Part shown: in pieces, positions 1 through 7,738 of the stretch
Numbering within the stretch: the stretch's first letter is position 1
How the letters are laid out: every line of letters begins with the position of its first letter
Source: Sporosalibacterium faouarense
GTDB lineage: Bacteria; Bacillota; Clostridia; Tissierellales; VENL01
DNA length: 48,501 nucleotides
Reading direction: 5' to 3'
Assembly (NCBI RefSeq): GCF_016765695.1
Contig: NZ_JAETGO010000079.1
Span: forward strand, 1-48,501
The notes under the pieces: model-generated
Databases searched by the model: none
Seen by the model: the letters and a program-made list of their open reading frames with translations, nothing else
What the model was told of the DNA's origin: nothing
Made by a program: the position numbers and the translations under genes

Positions 1-282
1 AAAAGTTACTGTATCTGGATCAAAAAGAGTTTTTGGTCTAAATACCATTATTGGAAATGTTCCCGCATAATCTTTTCTGCTAAGATAAATTCTTAAATAT
101 GCATTAGAAAATGTTCCCCCTGGTGGGATTGTTGGTGTATCAATTGTTATCAAGGTTCTGTAAATGTCATTAAGTGAAGTGAAGCTACCTATAAACATTG
201 GGATAGTATCTATAAAGTTCGTATTTGGGTATGCTTTTGCGATGTAAGGATTTTCATTCGGGGTTAATATAATTGTAGGCAT
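1..282 (-). CDS. DNRLRE-domain-like protein, 3' end cut off by window edge
   Basis: The minus strand is open from an ATG at 282 to the window edge, giving 94 residues that start MPTIILTPNENPYIA. An AAAGAAAGGATG Shine-Dalgarno lies just upstream. No signal peptide is visible. The pattern 'ILTPNENPYIAKAYPNTNF', then 'FIGSF', 'YRTLITID', 'IPPGGTFSNAYLRIYL', resembles the start of DNRLRE (disaggregatase-related) beta-sandwich modules, where a short strand precedes 'YRSLLRFD' and 'A.L.LY'. Such modules occur in clostridial surface or structural proteins. The C-terminal part and stop lie outside the window, so full length and repeat number are unknown. The family call rests on pattern recognition only. 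Confidence 0.6.
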   Translation of the reverse strand, partial: MPTIILTPNENPYIAKAYPNTNFIDTIPMFIGSFTSLNDIYRTLITIDTPTIPPGGTFSNAYLRIYLSRKDYAGTFPIMVFRPKTLFDPDTVTF

Positions 283-440
283 CAGTATCATCCTTTCTTT
301 TAAATAATTTTACTAACAAATATTCTTGTAGTTAAATATTTCTTTTCCTGATACATAATATTAGAATGATAAAACAAGGTTACAAAAATGATATAAATAA
401 ACTTGAAATATTGGCTTATTAATTTGAATTCTATGAATTA

Positions 441-449
441 TGGTATAAT
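441..449 (+). promoter_or_regulatory. Extended -10 promoter of the AraC-type gene
   Basis: TGGTATAAT is a perfect extended -10 (TGN-TATAAT). No good -35 is visible at normal spacing, which is usual for this promoter class. Transcription from here would leave a 5' leader of about 70 nt before the AraC-type gene. Confidence 0.5.
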
Positions 450-526
450 GTCAATAATAATTAATAGTTAGTATATTTTTAAAAGAAAGATAAATAAGTC
501 TATTTTATATTTTTAGGAGGAAATTA

Positions 527-1477
527 ATGACTTATCATCAAGGAAGTTTTAATCGTTTTACTTTTGCAGAGCAAACAATTGGAGAGATTAAAAAGTACTT
601 TATAAAGAAAAAGTATGCTGAAGGAACTATTATTTATTGTTTGCTTGAACGTGGATTAGAAATGTTGTTTTTTGATTATAAAGTTGAGTCTAATCAGAAA
701 CTATCTTTATTTGAAAGTCAAGATGTATTAGAAATATTTTATTGTATTAGTGGTGAGATCATTTTAAATTATCATAAGTATAATATTGTATTAAAAGAGA
801 ATATGATTGGTATGTATGACTTTAATGTTTGTCCTAAGTATGTCATGCTGGAAGAAGGAGAAGTTAAAGGTATTAGCCTTATATTAGATATTAATCTAGC
901 TGATGAAGTTATTGGAAGATATCTAAAGAAAGATGTTTTAAAAATGAGTCAACTTAAGAAAATGATCTCTGATAAAAAAGAATTGTTGCTTGCTTTTGGA
1001 AGCAACAATATACGTAAAATATTCACTCAAATTGCTGAAAATACATTTGAGTTTGATAGAGAGTACCTTCTGCTAAAAGCAATTGAACTAATATTAGTAA
1101 TAAGCAAAGGATTGAAGAGTAAATTGCAAGAGAGCCGTACTAATAAAAGAAGTATCCGTGACCGTAGAATATATGAAAAAGCTGTTGTATATATGGAAGA
1201 AAATATGGGGAATACTTTAACAGTTAGTGATATAGCTTATTCAGTCGGGCTTTCACAAAGACAGCTTTCAAATATTTTTTTAGAAATTGCAGATAAGAAT
1301 GTATATGCTTTTTTAAAGCAGATACGCCTTTTAGAGGCAAAACGGATGATAAAAGAAACAAGACTGTCAATAACGGAAATTGCAGGTGAAGTTGGCTGGC
1401 AAAATCCAAGTAAATTTTCCTCTTCATTCAAGAAGGAGTTTGGATATACTCCCAGTTGGTTCCGTAAAGAGTATTAA
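527..1477 (+). CDS. AraC-family transcriptional regulator
   Basis: A 316-aa DNA-binding regulator. The C-terminal ~100 residues (about 215-316) hold the double helix-turn-helix of the AraC/XylS family: 'YMEENMGNTLTVSDIAYSVGLSQRQLSNIF' for the first HTH, and 'LLEAKRMIKETRLSITEIAGEVGW' followed by 'SSSFKKEFGYTPSWFRK' for the second. The N-terminal ~200 residues look like a cupin-type effector or dimerisation domain (PchR-like), with 'YCISGEIILNYHKYNIVLKENMIGMY'. The ATG is preceded by TTTTTAGGAGG. The gene is monocistronic, with a 56-bp palindrome downstream; the unrecognised 1668-2396 gene is the nearest possible target. Effector unknown. Confidence 0.88.
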   Translation: MTYHQGSFNRFTFAEQTIGEIKKYFIKKKYAEGTIIYCLLERGLEMLFFDYKVESNQKLSLFESQDVLEIFYCISGEIILNYHKYNIVLKENMIGMYDFNVCPKYVMLEEGEVKGISLILDINLADEVIGRYLKKDVLKMSQLKKMISDKKELLLAFGSNNIRKIFTQIAENTFEFDREYLLLKAIELILVISKGLKSKLQESRTNKRSIRDRRIYEKAVVYMEENMGNTLTVSDIAYSVGLSQRQLSNIFLEIADKNVYAFLKQIRLLEAKRMIKETRLSITEIAGEVGWQNPSKFSSSFKKEFGYTPSWFRKEY

Positions 1478-1540
1478 ATATGTTTTTATTGCAAAATTGG
1501 ATTAGTATAGGTGGAAATGGAGTTGTCTCTTAAATAGTTG

Positions 1541-1596
1541 AAGCATATAATAGAGCCATAGTTAGATTAATCTAACTATGGCTCTATTATATGCTT
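1541..1596. terminator. 56-bp perfect palindrome, probable bidirectional transcription stop
   Basis: Two 26-base arms (AAGCATATAATAGAGCCATA... and its exact complement) meet at a central TTAA, giving a 56-bp perfect inverted repeat. It lies 63 bp after the AraC-type gene. There is no strong U-tract on either side, so it may be a factor-assisted terminator, a processing site or a mobile-element relic. Confidence 0.55.
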
Positions 1597-1667
1597 GACC
1601 TATTTTAAAATATAAAGTAACTATACGTGGCCTAATACACAATTTTAAAGATTGGAGGTTAAAATAC

Positions 1668-2396
1668 ATGATTGCCCAAAATCGAACATTTTATATTGCA
1701 GAAAGTTTAAAAATTGATAAAAGGAATATTAAGCAGTATAAGAAGTATCTTAAAGAGAACTTAACTAGTTTTTATGAGCAGCTAGATAGGGAAGGTATTA
1801 TTGATTCATATGCTATATTTCAACACAAAAAATCTGTAGAAAAGCATGGTGACTTTGATATGTGGAATTTTCTTATACTTGTGCAGTTGAAAAATAAAGA
1901 GAGTGGAAAAACATTTCTAAATAGAAGAGAAAAAATAAAAAAGATATTGGGGACACAGGTTATACGCATGGAGTTACTCATGACAACTCCAGAAAGTACT
2001 TACCCTATACCATCTTCAACTGTTCAGAAGAGACGAAGCAAGCCAATTTTTGCAGTTGAGTATGTTGACGTACAAGAAGAGTATCTAAAGGAATTTCAAG
2101 ATATTATGATTTTCAATAATGGACCTGCTATGAAGTATATTATGAATAATGCTAAATGGTGCCATAATTTTATAGCATTAGAAACTATAGAAGTCTATTA
2201 TCATAATGAAAATTATCCAAAATGGAATCAGTTACATGTAATCGGTCTTTACCCAGAGTCAATTTTATTTTATAAAAAGGACTTTTCGGAAGGGTTAGAC
2301 CAAGCAAATAATATTTCATTTGATGATAACTTTAATAGGTTAAAAGAAATTCGTACTATGCTGTATAAAACAATAGGAAGAAAAATCCACTATTAA
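1668..2396 (+). CDS. Hypothetical protein, 242 aa, unrecognised
   Basis: I do not recognise this protein. It has no signal peptide or membrane segment and looks like a soluble alpha/beta protein. The N-terminal half (to about residue 115) has 'YKKYLKENLTSFYEQLDREGIIDSY', 'NFLILVQLK' and 'RMELLMTTPESTYPIP'. The second half (about 120-242) repeats a similar order: 'FAVEYVDVQEEYLKEFQDIM', 'HNFIALETIEVYYHNENYPKWN', 'LHVIGLYPESI'. Two such strand-helix-strand halves could be a duplicated dimeric alpha/beta-barrel (ferredoxin-like) fold, as in monooxygenase- or EthD-type proteins; this is inference. A GGAGGTT ribosome site precedes the ATG. Base composition matches its neighbours. Confidence 0.75.
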   Translation: MIAQNRTFYIAESLKIDKRNIKQYKKYLKENLTSFYEQLDREGIIDSYAIFQHKKSVEKHGDFDMWNFLILVQLKNKESGKTFLNRREKIKKILGTQVIRMELLMTTPESTYPIPSSTVQKRRSKPIFAVEYVDVQEEYLKEFQDIMIFNNGPAMKYIMNNAKWCHNFIALETIEVYYHNENYPKWNQLHVIGLYPESILFYKKDFSEGLDQANNISFDDNFNRLKEIRTMLYKTIGRKIHY

Positions 2397-2414
2397 GGTT
2401 AAGTTTTTCTTGCT

Positions 2415-2444
2415 TTGACCTGTTTTTGAGAATAATGATATAAT
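2415..2444 (+). promoter_or_regulatory. SigA-type promoter of the two-component operon
   Basis: TTGACC (2415-2420), an 18-bp spacer and TATAAT (2439-2444) lie about 48 bp before the response-regulator ATG. Confidence 0.6.
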
Positions 2445-2491
2445 TATAATTATAAAAATTGACTTCTTTAGTCAGAATGTTAGGTGAAAAG

Positions 2492-3175
2492 ATGAAAGAA
2501 AAAATATTAGTTGTTGAAGATGAAAAAAGCATTGCTGATGCAATTGCATATGCATTTAAAAGAGAAGGGTATCAAGTCGAAGTTGCATATGACGGAGAGA
2601 CAGCTATTAAAAAAACACTAGAATTTTGCCCCAAGGCCATGATTTTAGATGTAATGCTTCCAGGGATGGATGGTTATGAGGTTTTAAAGAAGGTTCAAGA
2701 CAAGGATAGGATGGGAGTTATTATGTTAACGGCAAAGGAGGATATTGTTAACAAAGTGTTAGGACTTGAACTTGGAGCTGATGACTATATCACAAAGCCC
2801 TTTGACATGAGGGAACTTCTTGCACGATTAAAATCATTGTTAAGGAGAATGCAGTCTATAGTAAAGAGACAAGAATCTTCCGAGGTTGCATTGGGGGGAG
2901 TGGTGATTAATTTAAAACAGAGGTCAGCTTTTGCCGGAAATAAAAAGTTGGATTTGACGCCAAAAGAATATGATTTATTAGTACTTCTAGTTTCTAATCC
3001 AAACAGGGTTTATACAAGAGACCAGATTTTAGATTTAGTATGGGGAATGGATTATATAGGAGGAACTCGTACTGTAGATATTCACATCCAGAGGATAAGA
3101 AAAAAGCTAGGTTCTGAATTCAATGTATTATTGCAAACTGTTCACGGTGTTGGCTATAAAGCTTTAGGGGGTTAA
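2492..3175 (+). CDS. OmpR/PhoB-family response regulator
   Basis: A 227-aa cytoplasmic response regulator. The receiver domain (about 3-118) has the acidic pair E9/D10, phospho-acceptor D53 in 'MILDVMLPGMDGYEVL', and the Thr and Lys switch residues in 'IMLTAKED' and 'DDYITKPFDMRELLARL'. The winged-helix output domain (about 130-227) shows 'LTPKEYDLLVLLVSNPNRVYTR' and 'VDIHIQRIRKKLG'. I chose the ATG at 2492 because TAGGTGAAAAG sits just upstream and the family starts 'MKEKILVVEDE'; a longer reading from TTG 2459 has no ribosome site. It is one base from the kinase gene, so the two are co-transcribed. The likely partner is the kinase at 3177-4649; its regulon may include the lipoprotein that follows. 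Confidence 0.92.
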   Translation: MKEKILVVEDEKSIADAIAYAFKREGYQVEVAYDGETAIKKTLEFCPKAMILDVMLPGMDGYEVLKKVQDKDRMGVIMLTAKEDIVNKVLGLELGADDYITKPFDMRELLARLKSLLRRMQSIVKRQESSEVALGGVVINLKQRSAFAGNKKLDLTPKEYDLLVLLVSNPNRVYTRDQILDLVWGMDYIGGTRTVDIHIQRIRKKLGSEFNVLLQTVHGVGYKALGG

Positions 3176-3176
3176 T

Positions 3177-4649
3177 GTGAGAATAAGTATAAAGATCAGA
3201 TTTAGTATTTTTCTAGCTGTACTTTTGCTTCTTACCTTAATAATTTTAAGTTCATTGGTACTAGAAGGAATTGAAAAGGACCAACAGAAGCAATATGAGG
3301 AGTATTTAGCTCAGCAAGCTAAAACAGCAAATTTATATTTTATCCAGTTAATTTTGGCTGAATCCAGTAAAGTGCCTAGTAATTTTCTAGCATCAAAGGG
3401 AGAAGAATTTGCTGAGCAACTTGAATTGATTATTGGCCAATCAGTTGTTTTATATAATCAATCTGGGACAATAGTTAGTGAAAAAGCACCTCAAAATCAA
3501 TCTAATGATTTAAAGGATGCCCTTCAGTTTGCACTTGATAATAAAACAGCTTATCAGATTGAGAATGATTCCTTGTATTACATGACCCCTTTGAAGGTGG
3601 GAAACGAGCAAGTTGGGGTTATACAGTTTTACTATTCCCTTTCAAGGAACTTAGAGTTTTATAACCATATTAAACTATTATTTATATATATAGGAACAGG
3701 AGTATTTATTCTTAGCTTTATTTTGGCATATTTTTACTTTAATTCCTTTGCTAATGGAATTATCATGCTTGAGAAAATGATATATAGAATTCGTAAAGGT
3801 CATTATGAAACTAAAGTCCTTACTCGTAAAGATGAAATTGGGAAACTAAGTGAAGGTATTCATGAAATGAGTGAGCAAATCATGAAAACCATACAAAATA
3901 TGAAAAAAGAACAAGAGAATTTAAGATTAGCAGTTAATAAATTATCTCAGCTTGAAAAACAGCAAAAACAATTCATTGGTAATGTAACACACGAGTTTAA
4001 AACACCTTTGACATCGGTCAAAGCTTATATTGATTTATTAGAAATGTATCCAGATGATGAAGAACTATTGAAAACAGCGAAAACAAATATAAAAAATGAA
4101 ACTCAACGTCTTTATGAAATGGTTGAGAAAGTACTAGAGTTATCTTCCTTAGAAAAGTATGATTTTGAGTTTAACAAAGAGAAGATAGATGTTAAAGAAT
4201 CAATTTTGCAGGTGTTGAATAGCTTGAAAGGAAAGATGGATAAGTTCGGTATAAATCTGGAAACTGAATTGACTAAGGCTTATGTGGAAGCTGACAAAGA
4301 CAGTATGATAATTATACTTGTGAATCTAATGGACAATGCAATTAAATACAATAAAACAAGGGGCAATATTTCTGTGAAGAGTTATGTGAAAGATAATCAA
4401 GTCATAATTGAAATTGCTGATACTGGTATTGGAATTCCAGAAAAAGTGGTCAATAAAATTTTTCAACCCTTTTTTACAGTTGATAAAAATCGTTCTCGGC
4501 AAAATGGTGGTACGGGATTAGGCTTAGCACTTGTTAAAAATCAAGTTGAAATTCAAGGAGGCTCTATATCTCTTGTAGATACAAGCTCGAAGGGATCTAC
4601 ATTTAGAATTTCATTTCCATTATATAAACTATCAAAAACAAAAAAATAA
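3177..4649 (+). CDS. Membrane sensor histidine kinase (HAMP-HisKA-HATPase)
   Basis: A 490-aa partner of the preceding response regulator. It has a transmembrane helix at about 9-30, an extracytoplasmic sensor region of about 135 residues, and a second helix at about 167-188. A HAMP linker follows, then the HisKA domain with phospho-acceptor His272 in 'FIGNVTHEFKTPLTSVKAY', and a HATPase_c domain with N box 'LVNLMDNAIKYN', G1 'ADTGIGIP' and G2 'GGTGLGLALVK'. The start is a GTG at 3177, with AGGGGG of the upstream gene end as ribosome site. Signal unknown; the coupled lipoprotein gene suggests envelope sensing. Confidence 0.92.
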   Translation: MRISIKIRFSIFLAVLLLLTLIILSSLVLEGIEKDQQKQYEEYLAQQAKTANLYFIQLILAESSKVPSNFLASKGEEFAEQLELIIGQSVVLYNQSGTIVSEKAPQNQSNDLKDALQFALDNKTAYQIENDSLYYMTPLKVGNEQVGVIQFYYSLSRNLEFYNHIKLLFIYIGTGVFILSFILAYFYFNSFANGIIMLEKMIYRIRKGHYETKVLTRKDEIGKLSEGIHEMSEQIMKTIQNMKKEQENLRLAVNKLSQLEKQQKQFIGNVTHEFKTPLTSVKAYIDLLEMYPDDEELLKTAKTNIKNETQRLYEMVEKVLELSSLEKYDFEFNKEKIDVKESILQVLNSLKGKMDKFGINLETELTKAYVEADKDSMIIILVNLMDNAIKYNKTRGNISVKSYVKDNQVIIEIADTGIGIPEKVVNKIFQPFFTVDKNRSRQNGGTGLGLALVKNQVEIQGGSISLVDTSSKGSTFRISFPLYKLSKTKK

Positions 4650-4671
4650 GTTTACATTTTAGAAACATTCG

Positions 4672-4703
4672 TTGAAGTTTTGGAAATAAATCCTTGGTAT
4701 AAT
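4672..4703 (+). promoter_or_regulatory. Extended -10 promoter of the TolB-like lipoprotein gene
   Basis: TGGTATAAT (4695-4703) is a perfect extended -10; a weak TTGAAG (4672-4677) lies 20 bp upstream of it. This gives the lipoprotein its own promoter in addition to read-through from the kinase. Confidence 0.45.
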
Positions 4704-4725
4704 ATGAATCAAGGAGGCGGTTTAT

Positions 4726-5841
4726 TTGAAGAAGAGTAAATTGATTAAAGTTTCAGTTGCTTTGGTATTAGTGTTATCCATCACAGCTTGCAGTGCAGAG
4801 AAAGATGGAAATAGAACTGTTATTAAAGAATCTGATAAAATCATAACAATAATTGAAGATGATAATGATGATTTAGGTGAGATTAAAGTATCAGTAGAAA
4901 AAATTGAACAGTATAAGGATTTAGAAATATCTGATTGGCTAGATGATAACACAGTTATTATTTCAAAGGAAAATGAGTCGTTAGAAAAAATGAGACTAGA
5001 AGAGTTGGCGGACCTATATCCTAAAAGTCTATACCTTTATAATTTAGATACCAAAGAATACGAACTAATTAAAGAAAAAGAAAATATGTTTTTGGGGGGT
5101 GCGAACTTGTCTCCTGATAAGAGGCACGTATTATATTATGGTAACACTTTAGGTGATCCTAGCTATTATATAATGGATATCGACAATCAAGAAACATTTC
5201 GTATTTTCAGTGAAGAAATTGGAGCACCTTATAGTGCTGAATGGACTAGTGAGGGATCAGTTATAGGAGCATCTTATAATGGAGGTGCATATTTAGCGAG
5301 TACATCAGGAGAAATTGCTCCCTTGATAGGTTTAGAAAAAGAATCTTTGTTTATTGTTAGAGAAATGAAAGAATGGATTTATTACAACACAAATTCCAAC
5401 ACAACTTTAATGAGGTTGAATCAGGCGACAAAGGCAAAGATAAGCTTGAATATAAATCATGCGTATAGAGTTTTCCCTGCACCGGATGGAAGTCAAATAC
5501 TAGTTCTACAAGATAACGGGTCAACAAAAACTTTGATTCTATGCGATGCTAATGGTGAAAACATGAAAACCATTGCAGAAGGAACAGAGCTTAATGGGGT
5601 TTCATGGTCGCCAGATCAGCAAATGATTGCATATAGCCTGAAAGAAATTGTAAACGGTAGAACTAGTAGTGACCTTTATATTTACAGCATGTTAACTAAC
5701 GAAGCTACTAAAATAGTGGTTGATGTTGGGAATATAGTAACTTGCTGGAGTCCTTCAGGGAAAGCACTGGCTTATACTGAATGGAATGACTCACGATATA
5801 ATAGTAGCATTGTGTATTTGAAGCAATCGCTACAGGAATAA
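4726..5841 (+). CDS. TolB-like beta-propeller lipoprotein
   Basis: A 371-aa predicted lipoprotein. A short signal peptide ends in lipobox 'SITAC', with the lipidated Cys at residue 22. The mature part has repeated WD40/PD40-like blades: 'LSPDKRHVLYYG', 'SAEWTSEGSVIGASY', 'APDGSQILVL', 'VSWSPDQQMIAYS', 'CWSPSGKALAYTEWN', as in TolB C-terminal propellers. It begins at TTG 4726 with AAGGAGGCGG upstream. It follows the two-component pair by 76 bp, with its own promoter and a terminator after it. By context it may be a ligand-binding or sensory partner of the kinase at the outer face of the membrane. No Tol-Pal genes are nearby, which is expected in a single-membrane cell. Confidence 0.82.
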   Translation: MKKSKLIKVSVALVLVLSITACSAEKDGNRTVIKESDKIITIIEDDNDDLGEIKVSVEKIEQYKDLEISDWLDDNTVIISKENESLEKMRLEELADLYPKSLYLYNLDTKEYELIKEKENMFLGGANLSPDKRHVLYYGNTLGDPSYYIMDIDNQETFRIFSEEIGAPYSAEWTSEGSVIGASYNGGAYLASTSGEIAPLIGLEKESLFIVREMKEWIYYNTNSNTTLMRLNQATKAKISLNINHAYRVFPAPDGSQILVLQDNGSTKTLILCDANGENMKTIAEGTELNGVSWSPDQQMIAYSLKEIVNGRTSSDLYIYSMLTNEATKIVVDVGNIVTCWSPSGKALAYTEWNDSRYNSSIVYLKQSLQE

Positions 5842-5862
5842 ATTAAAATGTATGGTATTTTC

Positions 5863-5890
5863 CCTCTCAACTAGTAGTTGGGAGGTTTTT
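5863..5890 (+). terminator. Rho-independent terminator after the lipoprotein gene
   Basis: CCTCTCAACT / AGTTGGGAGG form a 10-bp stem (one T-G pair) with a 3-nt loop, followed by TTTTTATTATT. Confidence 0.8.
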
Positions 5891-5966
5891 ATTATTGAAG
5901 GAAGTTTTACATAAAATAGTGACTTTTTCAAAAAAATTTATATTTTAATAAAATAAATTATAGCTA

Positions 5967-5997
5967 TTGCATATTACGTTACGTAATGTGCTTTAAT
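5967..5997 (+). promoter_or_regulatory. MerR-type promoter with 19-bp spacer and operator palindrome
   Basis: TTGCAT (5967-5972) and TTTAAT (5992-5997) are separated by 19 bp. The palindrome GCATATTACGT-T-ACGTAATGTGC (5969-5991; one mismatch in 11-base arms) fills the spacer. Over-long spacers with an operator between the boxes are the hallmark of MerR-regulated promoters. It lies about 20 bp before the MerR gene, suggesting autoregulation of the whole regulator-exporter operon. Confidence 0.7.
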
Positions 5998-6018
5998 AGA
6001 AATAAGGAGGAATAAAAG

Positions 6019-6816
6019 ATGCAAAAGGAAAATAGGTTTTCTGTAGGAGATGTTGCTAGATTGACAGGTGTTACCATTCGTACTTTACAATATTACGATA
6101 ACATCGGACTAGTACCTTTAGAAAGAGAAACTACTAATGGGAATAGATATTATAGGGAATCCGATTTAACAAGACTTCAACAGGTTTTATTTTATAAGTC
6201 ATTAGGATTAAAAATTGAAGATATTAAAAATCTTCTTGTAGAGACTGTGACAATAGAACAACTTATCTCTGTTTTAGAAAAGCAGAAGGATATATTTTAC
6301 AACAAGTTAAATGATTTAAAAAGTAGTATAGCATATATTGAAGCAAGTTTAGTCAGCTTGGAAGAGAATAATAGCATTCATTGGGGCAATTTAATTCAAT
6401 TAATAGTATCTTTGAACAAAGAAACTGTTTTTGAATATGAAGATGTTGAATATGATAAACATACTGAAAATATTTTTACTAAATATTATGATAATACTGA
6501 AGCAGTTATGGAAGTATATTGGGACTGGAAAAAACTTATATTAGAAGCTATTTCACATATTCTAAATGATGTCCAGCCAGGAAGTAGACAGGGACAGATA
6601 TTTGCGAAAAAGTGGGTGGATATGATTTTACAAATAACCAATGGGAGAGAAGATTTACTAGAAGCTCATAAAACATCATATGAAAACCGAGGGCAATGGC
6701 CAGAAGAAGATCGTAGACTAATGGAGTTTGCGAATAACTTTATTGATAAAGCTACCGAAGTGTATCTATCATCTGATAAAAATAAAGGTTTGGAGGGAGA
6801 ATATGATAAAAATTAA
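6019..6816 (+). CDS. MerR-family transcriptional regulator
   Basis: A 265-aa regulator. The N-terminal ~70 residues are a MerR winged helix: 'FSVGDVARLTGVTIRTLQYYDNIGLV', then the wing 'ETTNGNRYYRESDLTRLQQVLFYKSLGL'. A coiled-coil helix (about 78-115) leads to a ~145-residue effector domain with 'YWDWKKLILEAISHIL', resembling TipAS-type drug-binding domains. AAGGAGG precedes the ATG. Its last 14 bases overlap the start of the ABC ATPase gene, so the two are translationally coupled. This layout is typical of an exporter switched on by a bound compound; which compound cannot be read from sequence. Confidence 0.88.
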   Translation: MQKENRFSVGDVARLTGVTIRTLQYYDNIGLVPLERETTNGNRYYRESDLTRLQQVLFYKSLGLKIEDIKNLLVETVTIEQLISVLEKQKDIFYNKLNDLKSSIAYIEASLVSLEENNSIHWGNLIQLIVSLNKETVFEYEDVEYDKHTENIFTKYYDNTEAVMEVYWDWKKLILEAISHILNDVQPGSRQGQIFAKKWVDMILQITNGREDLLEAHKTSYENRGQWPEEDRRLMEFANNFIDKATEVYLSSDKNKGLEGEYDKN

Positions 6817-7738
6817 GGATTTAACAAAAAACTTTAAGGATAAAGTAGCTGTAGAAGGACTATCTTTAAATATTCGTCCAGGTGTAGTAACAGGTTTTTT
6901 AGGACCAAACGGAGCAGGAAAGTCAACAACCATGAAGATGATTCTAGACTTAATAAAACCAACTCAGGGAGAAGTAACTATTGACGGAAAATACTATAAA
7001 GACTTAAAAAACACTACTTCAAAGATTGGAGCACTAATTGACGGAAATGCAGTAAATCCAAATTTGACAGCTAGACAACATTTAGAATTAATTGCTACAG
7101 CTGGTGGAATAGCTATTGAGCAAGTAGAAAATATGCTCTATAAGACTGGATTGAGTAAAGTTAAGAGTAATCCAATAGGAGAATTTTCCCTAGGAATGAG
7201 ACAACGTTTAGGGATTGCTGCTGCTCTTTTGGGAGAACCGGAAACTGTGATATTAGATGAACCTTTTAATGGATTAGATGTAGACGGAATCCATTGGTTG
7301 AGGCAGTTAGCTAAAGACTTAGCTAGGCAAGGGAAGGCAGTTTTAATTTCTAGTCATCTAATGAGTGAAGTGCAAGCTGTTGCTGAAAGAATTATTGTTT
7401 TGGCAAAAGGGAAATTAATTGCAGATATGACTATAGAAGAAATGTCTAAAAAAAGCTTGAGTGCGTATATAAAAGTAAAAAGTGAAAACAATGAGTTGCT
7501 AAGTTCTTTATTAAAGAAAAAAGGGGCATTTATTCAAAATGCAAATGATGAAAATTTACATATTCGTAAAATGACGTTGAAACAGATAGGAATTATGGCA
7601 AAAGAAAGTCATATTGCTTTATTTGAATTAAAAGAGATGCAACCTTCACTTGAAGAGCTATTTGTAGAATTAACTGAGGGTAAGGTAGAGTATATATCCA
7701 CAAAAGATATTAGGGAAAGAAAGGATGGTAGGAAATGA
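6803..7738 (+). CDS. ABC transporter ATP-binding protein (BcrA-type)
   Basis: A 311-aa ATPase of a two-gene ABC exporter. It has Walker A 'GPNGAGKST' (about 34-42), a degenerate signature 'FSLGMRQRL', Walker B 'TVILDEPFNGLD' and switch histidine in 'LISSHLMSE'. The C-terminal ~90 residues are the extension common in BcrA/CcmA-like ATPases. I place the start at ATG 6803 because TTTGGAGGGAG lies directly before it and the family starts 'MIKIKDLTKNF'; upstream in-frame codons belong to the MerR gene. It overlaps merR by 14 bp and the permease by 4 bp (ATGA). The likely role is efflux of a peptide antibiotic or other toxic compound sensed by the MerR protein. Confidence 0.9.
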   Translation: MIKIKDLTKNFKDKVAVEGLSLNIRPGVVTGFLGPNGAGKSTTMKMILDLIKPTQGEVTIDGKYYKDLKNTTSKIGALIDGNAVNPNLTARQHLELIATAGGIAIEQVENMLYKTGLSKVKSNPIGEFSLGMRQRLGIAAALLGEPETVILDEPFNGLDVDGIHWLRQLAKDLARQGKAVLISSHLMSEVQAVAERIIVLAKGKLIADMTIEEMSKKSLSAYIKVKSENNELLSSLLKKKGAFIQNANDENLHIRKMTLKQIGIMAKESHIALFELKEMQPSLEELFVELTEGKVEYISTKDIRERKDGRK

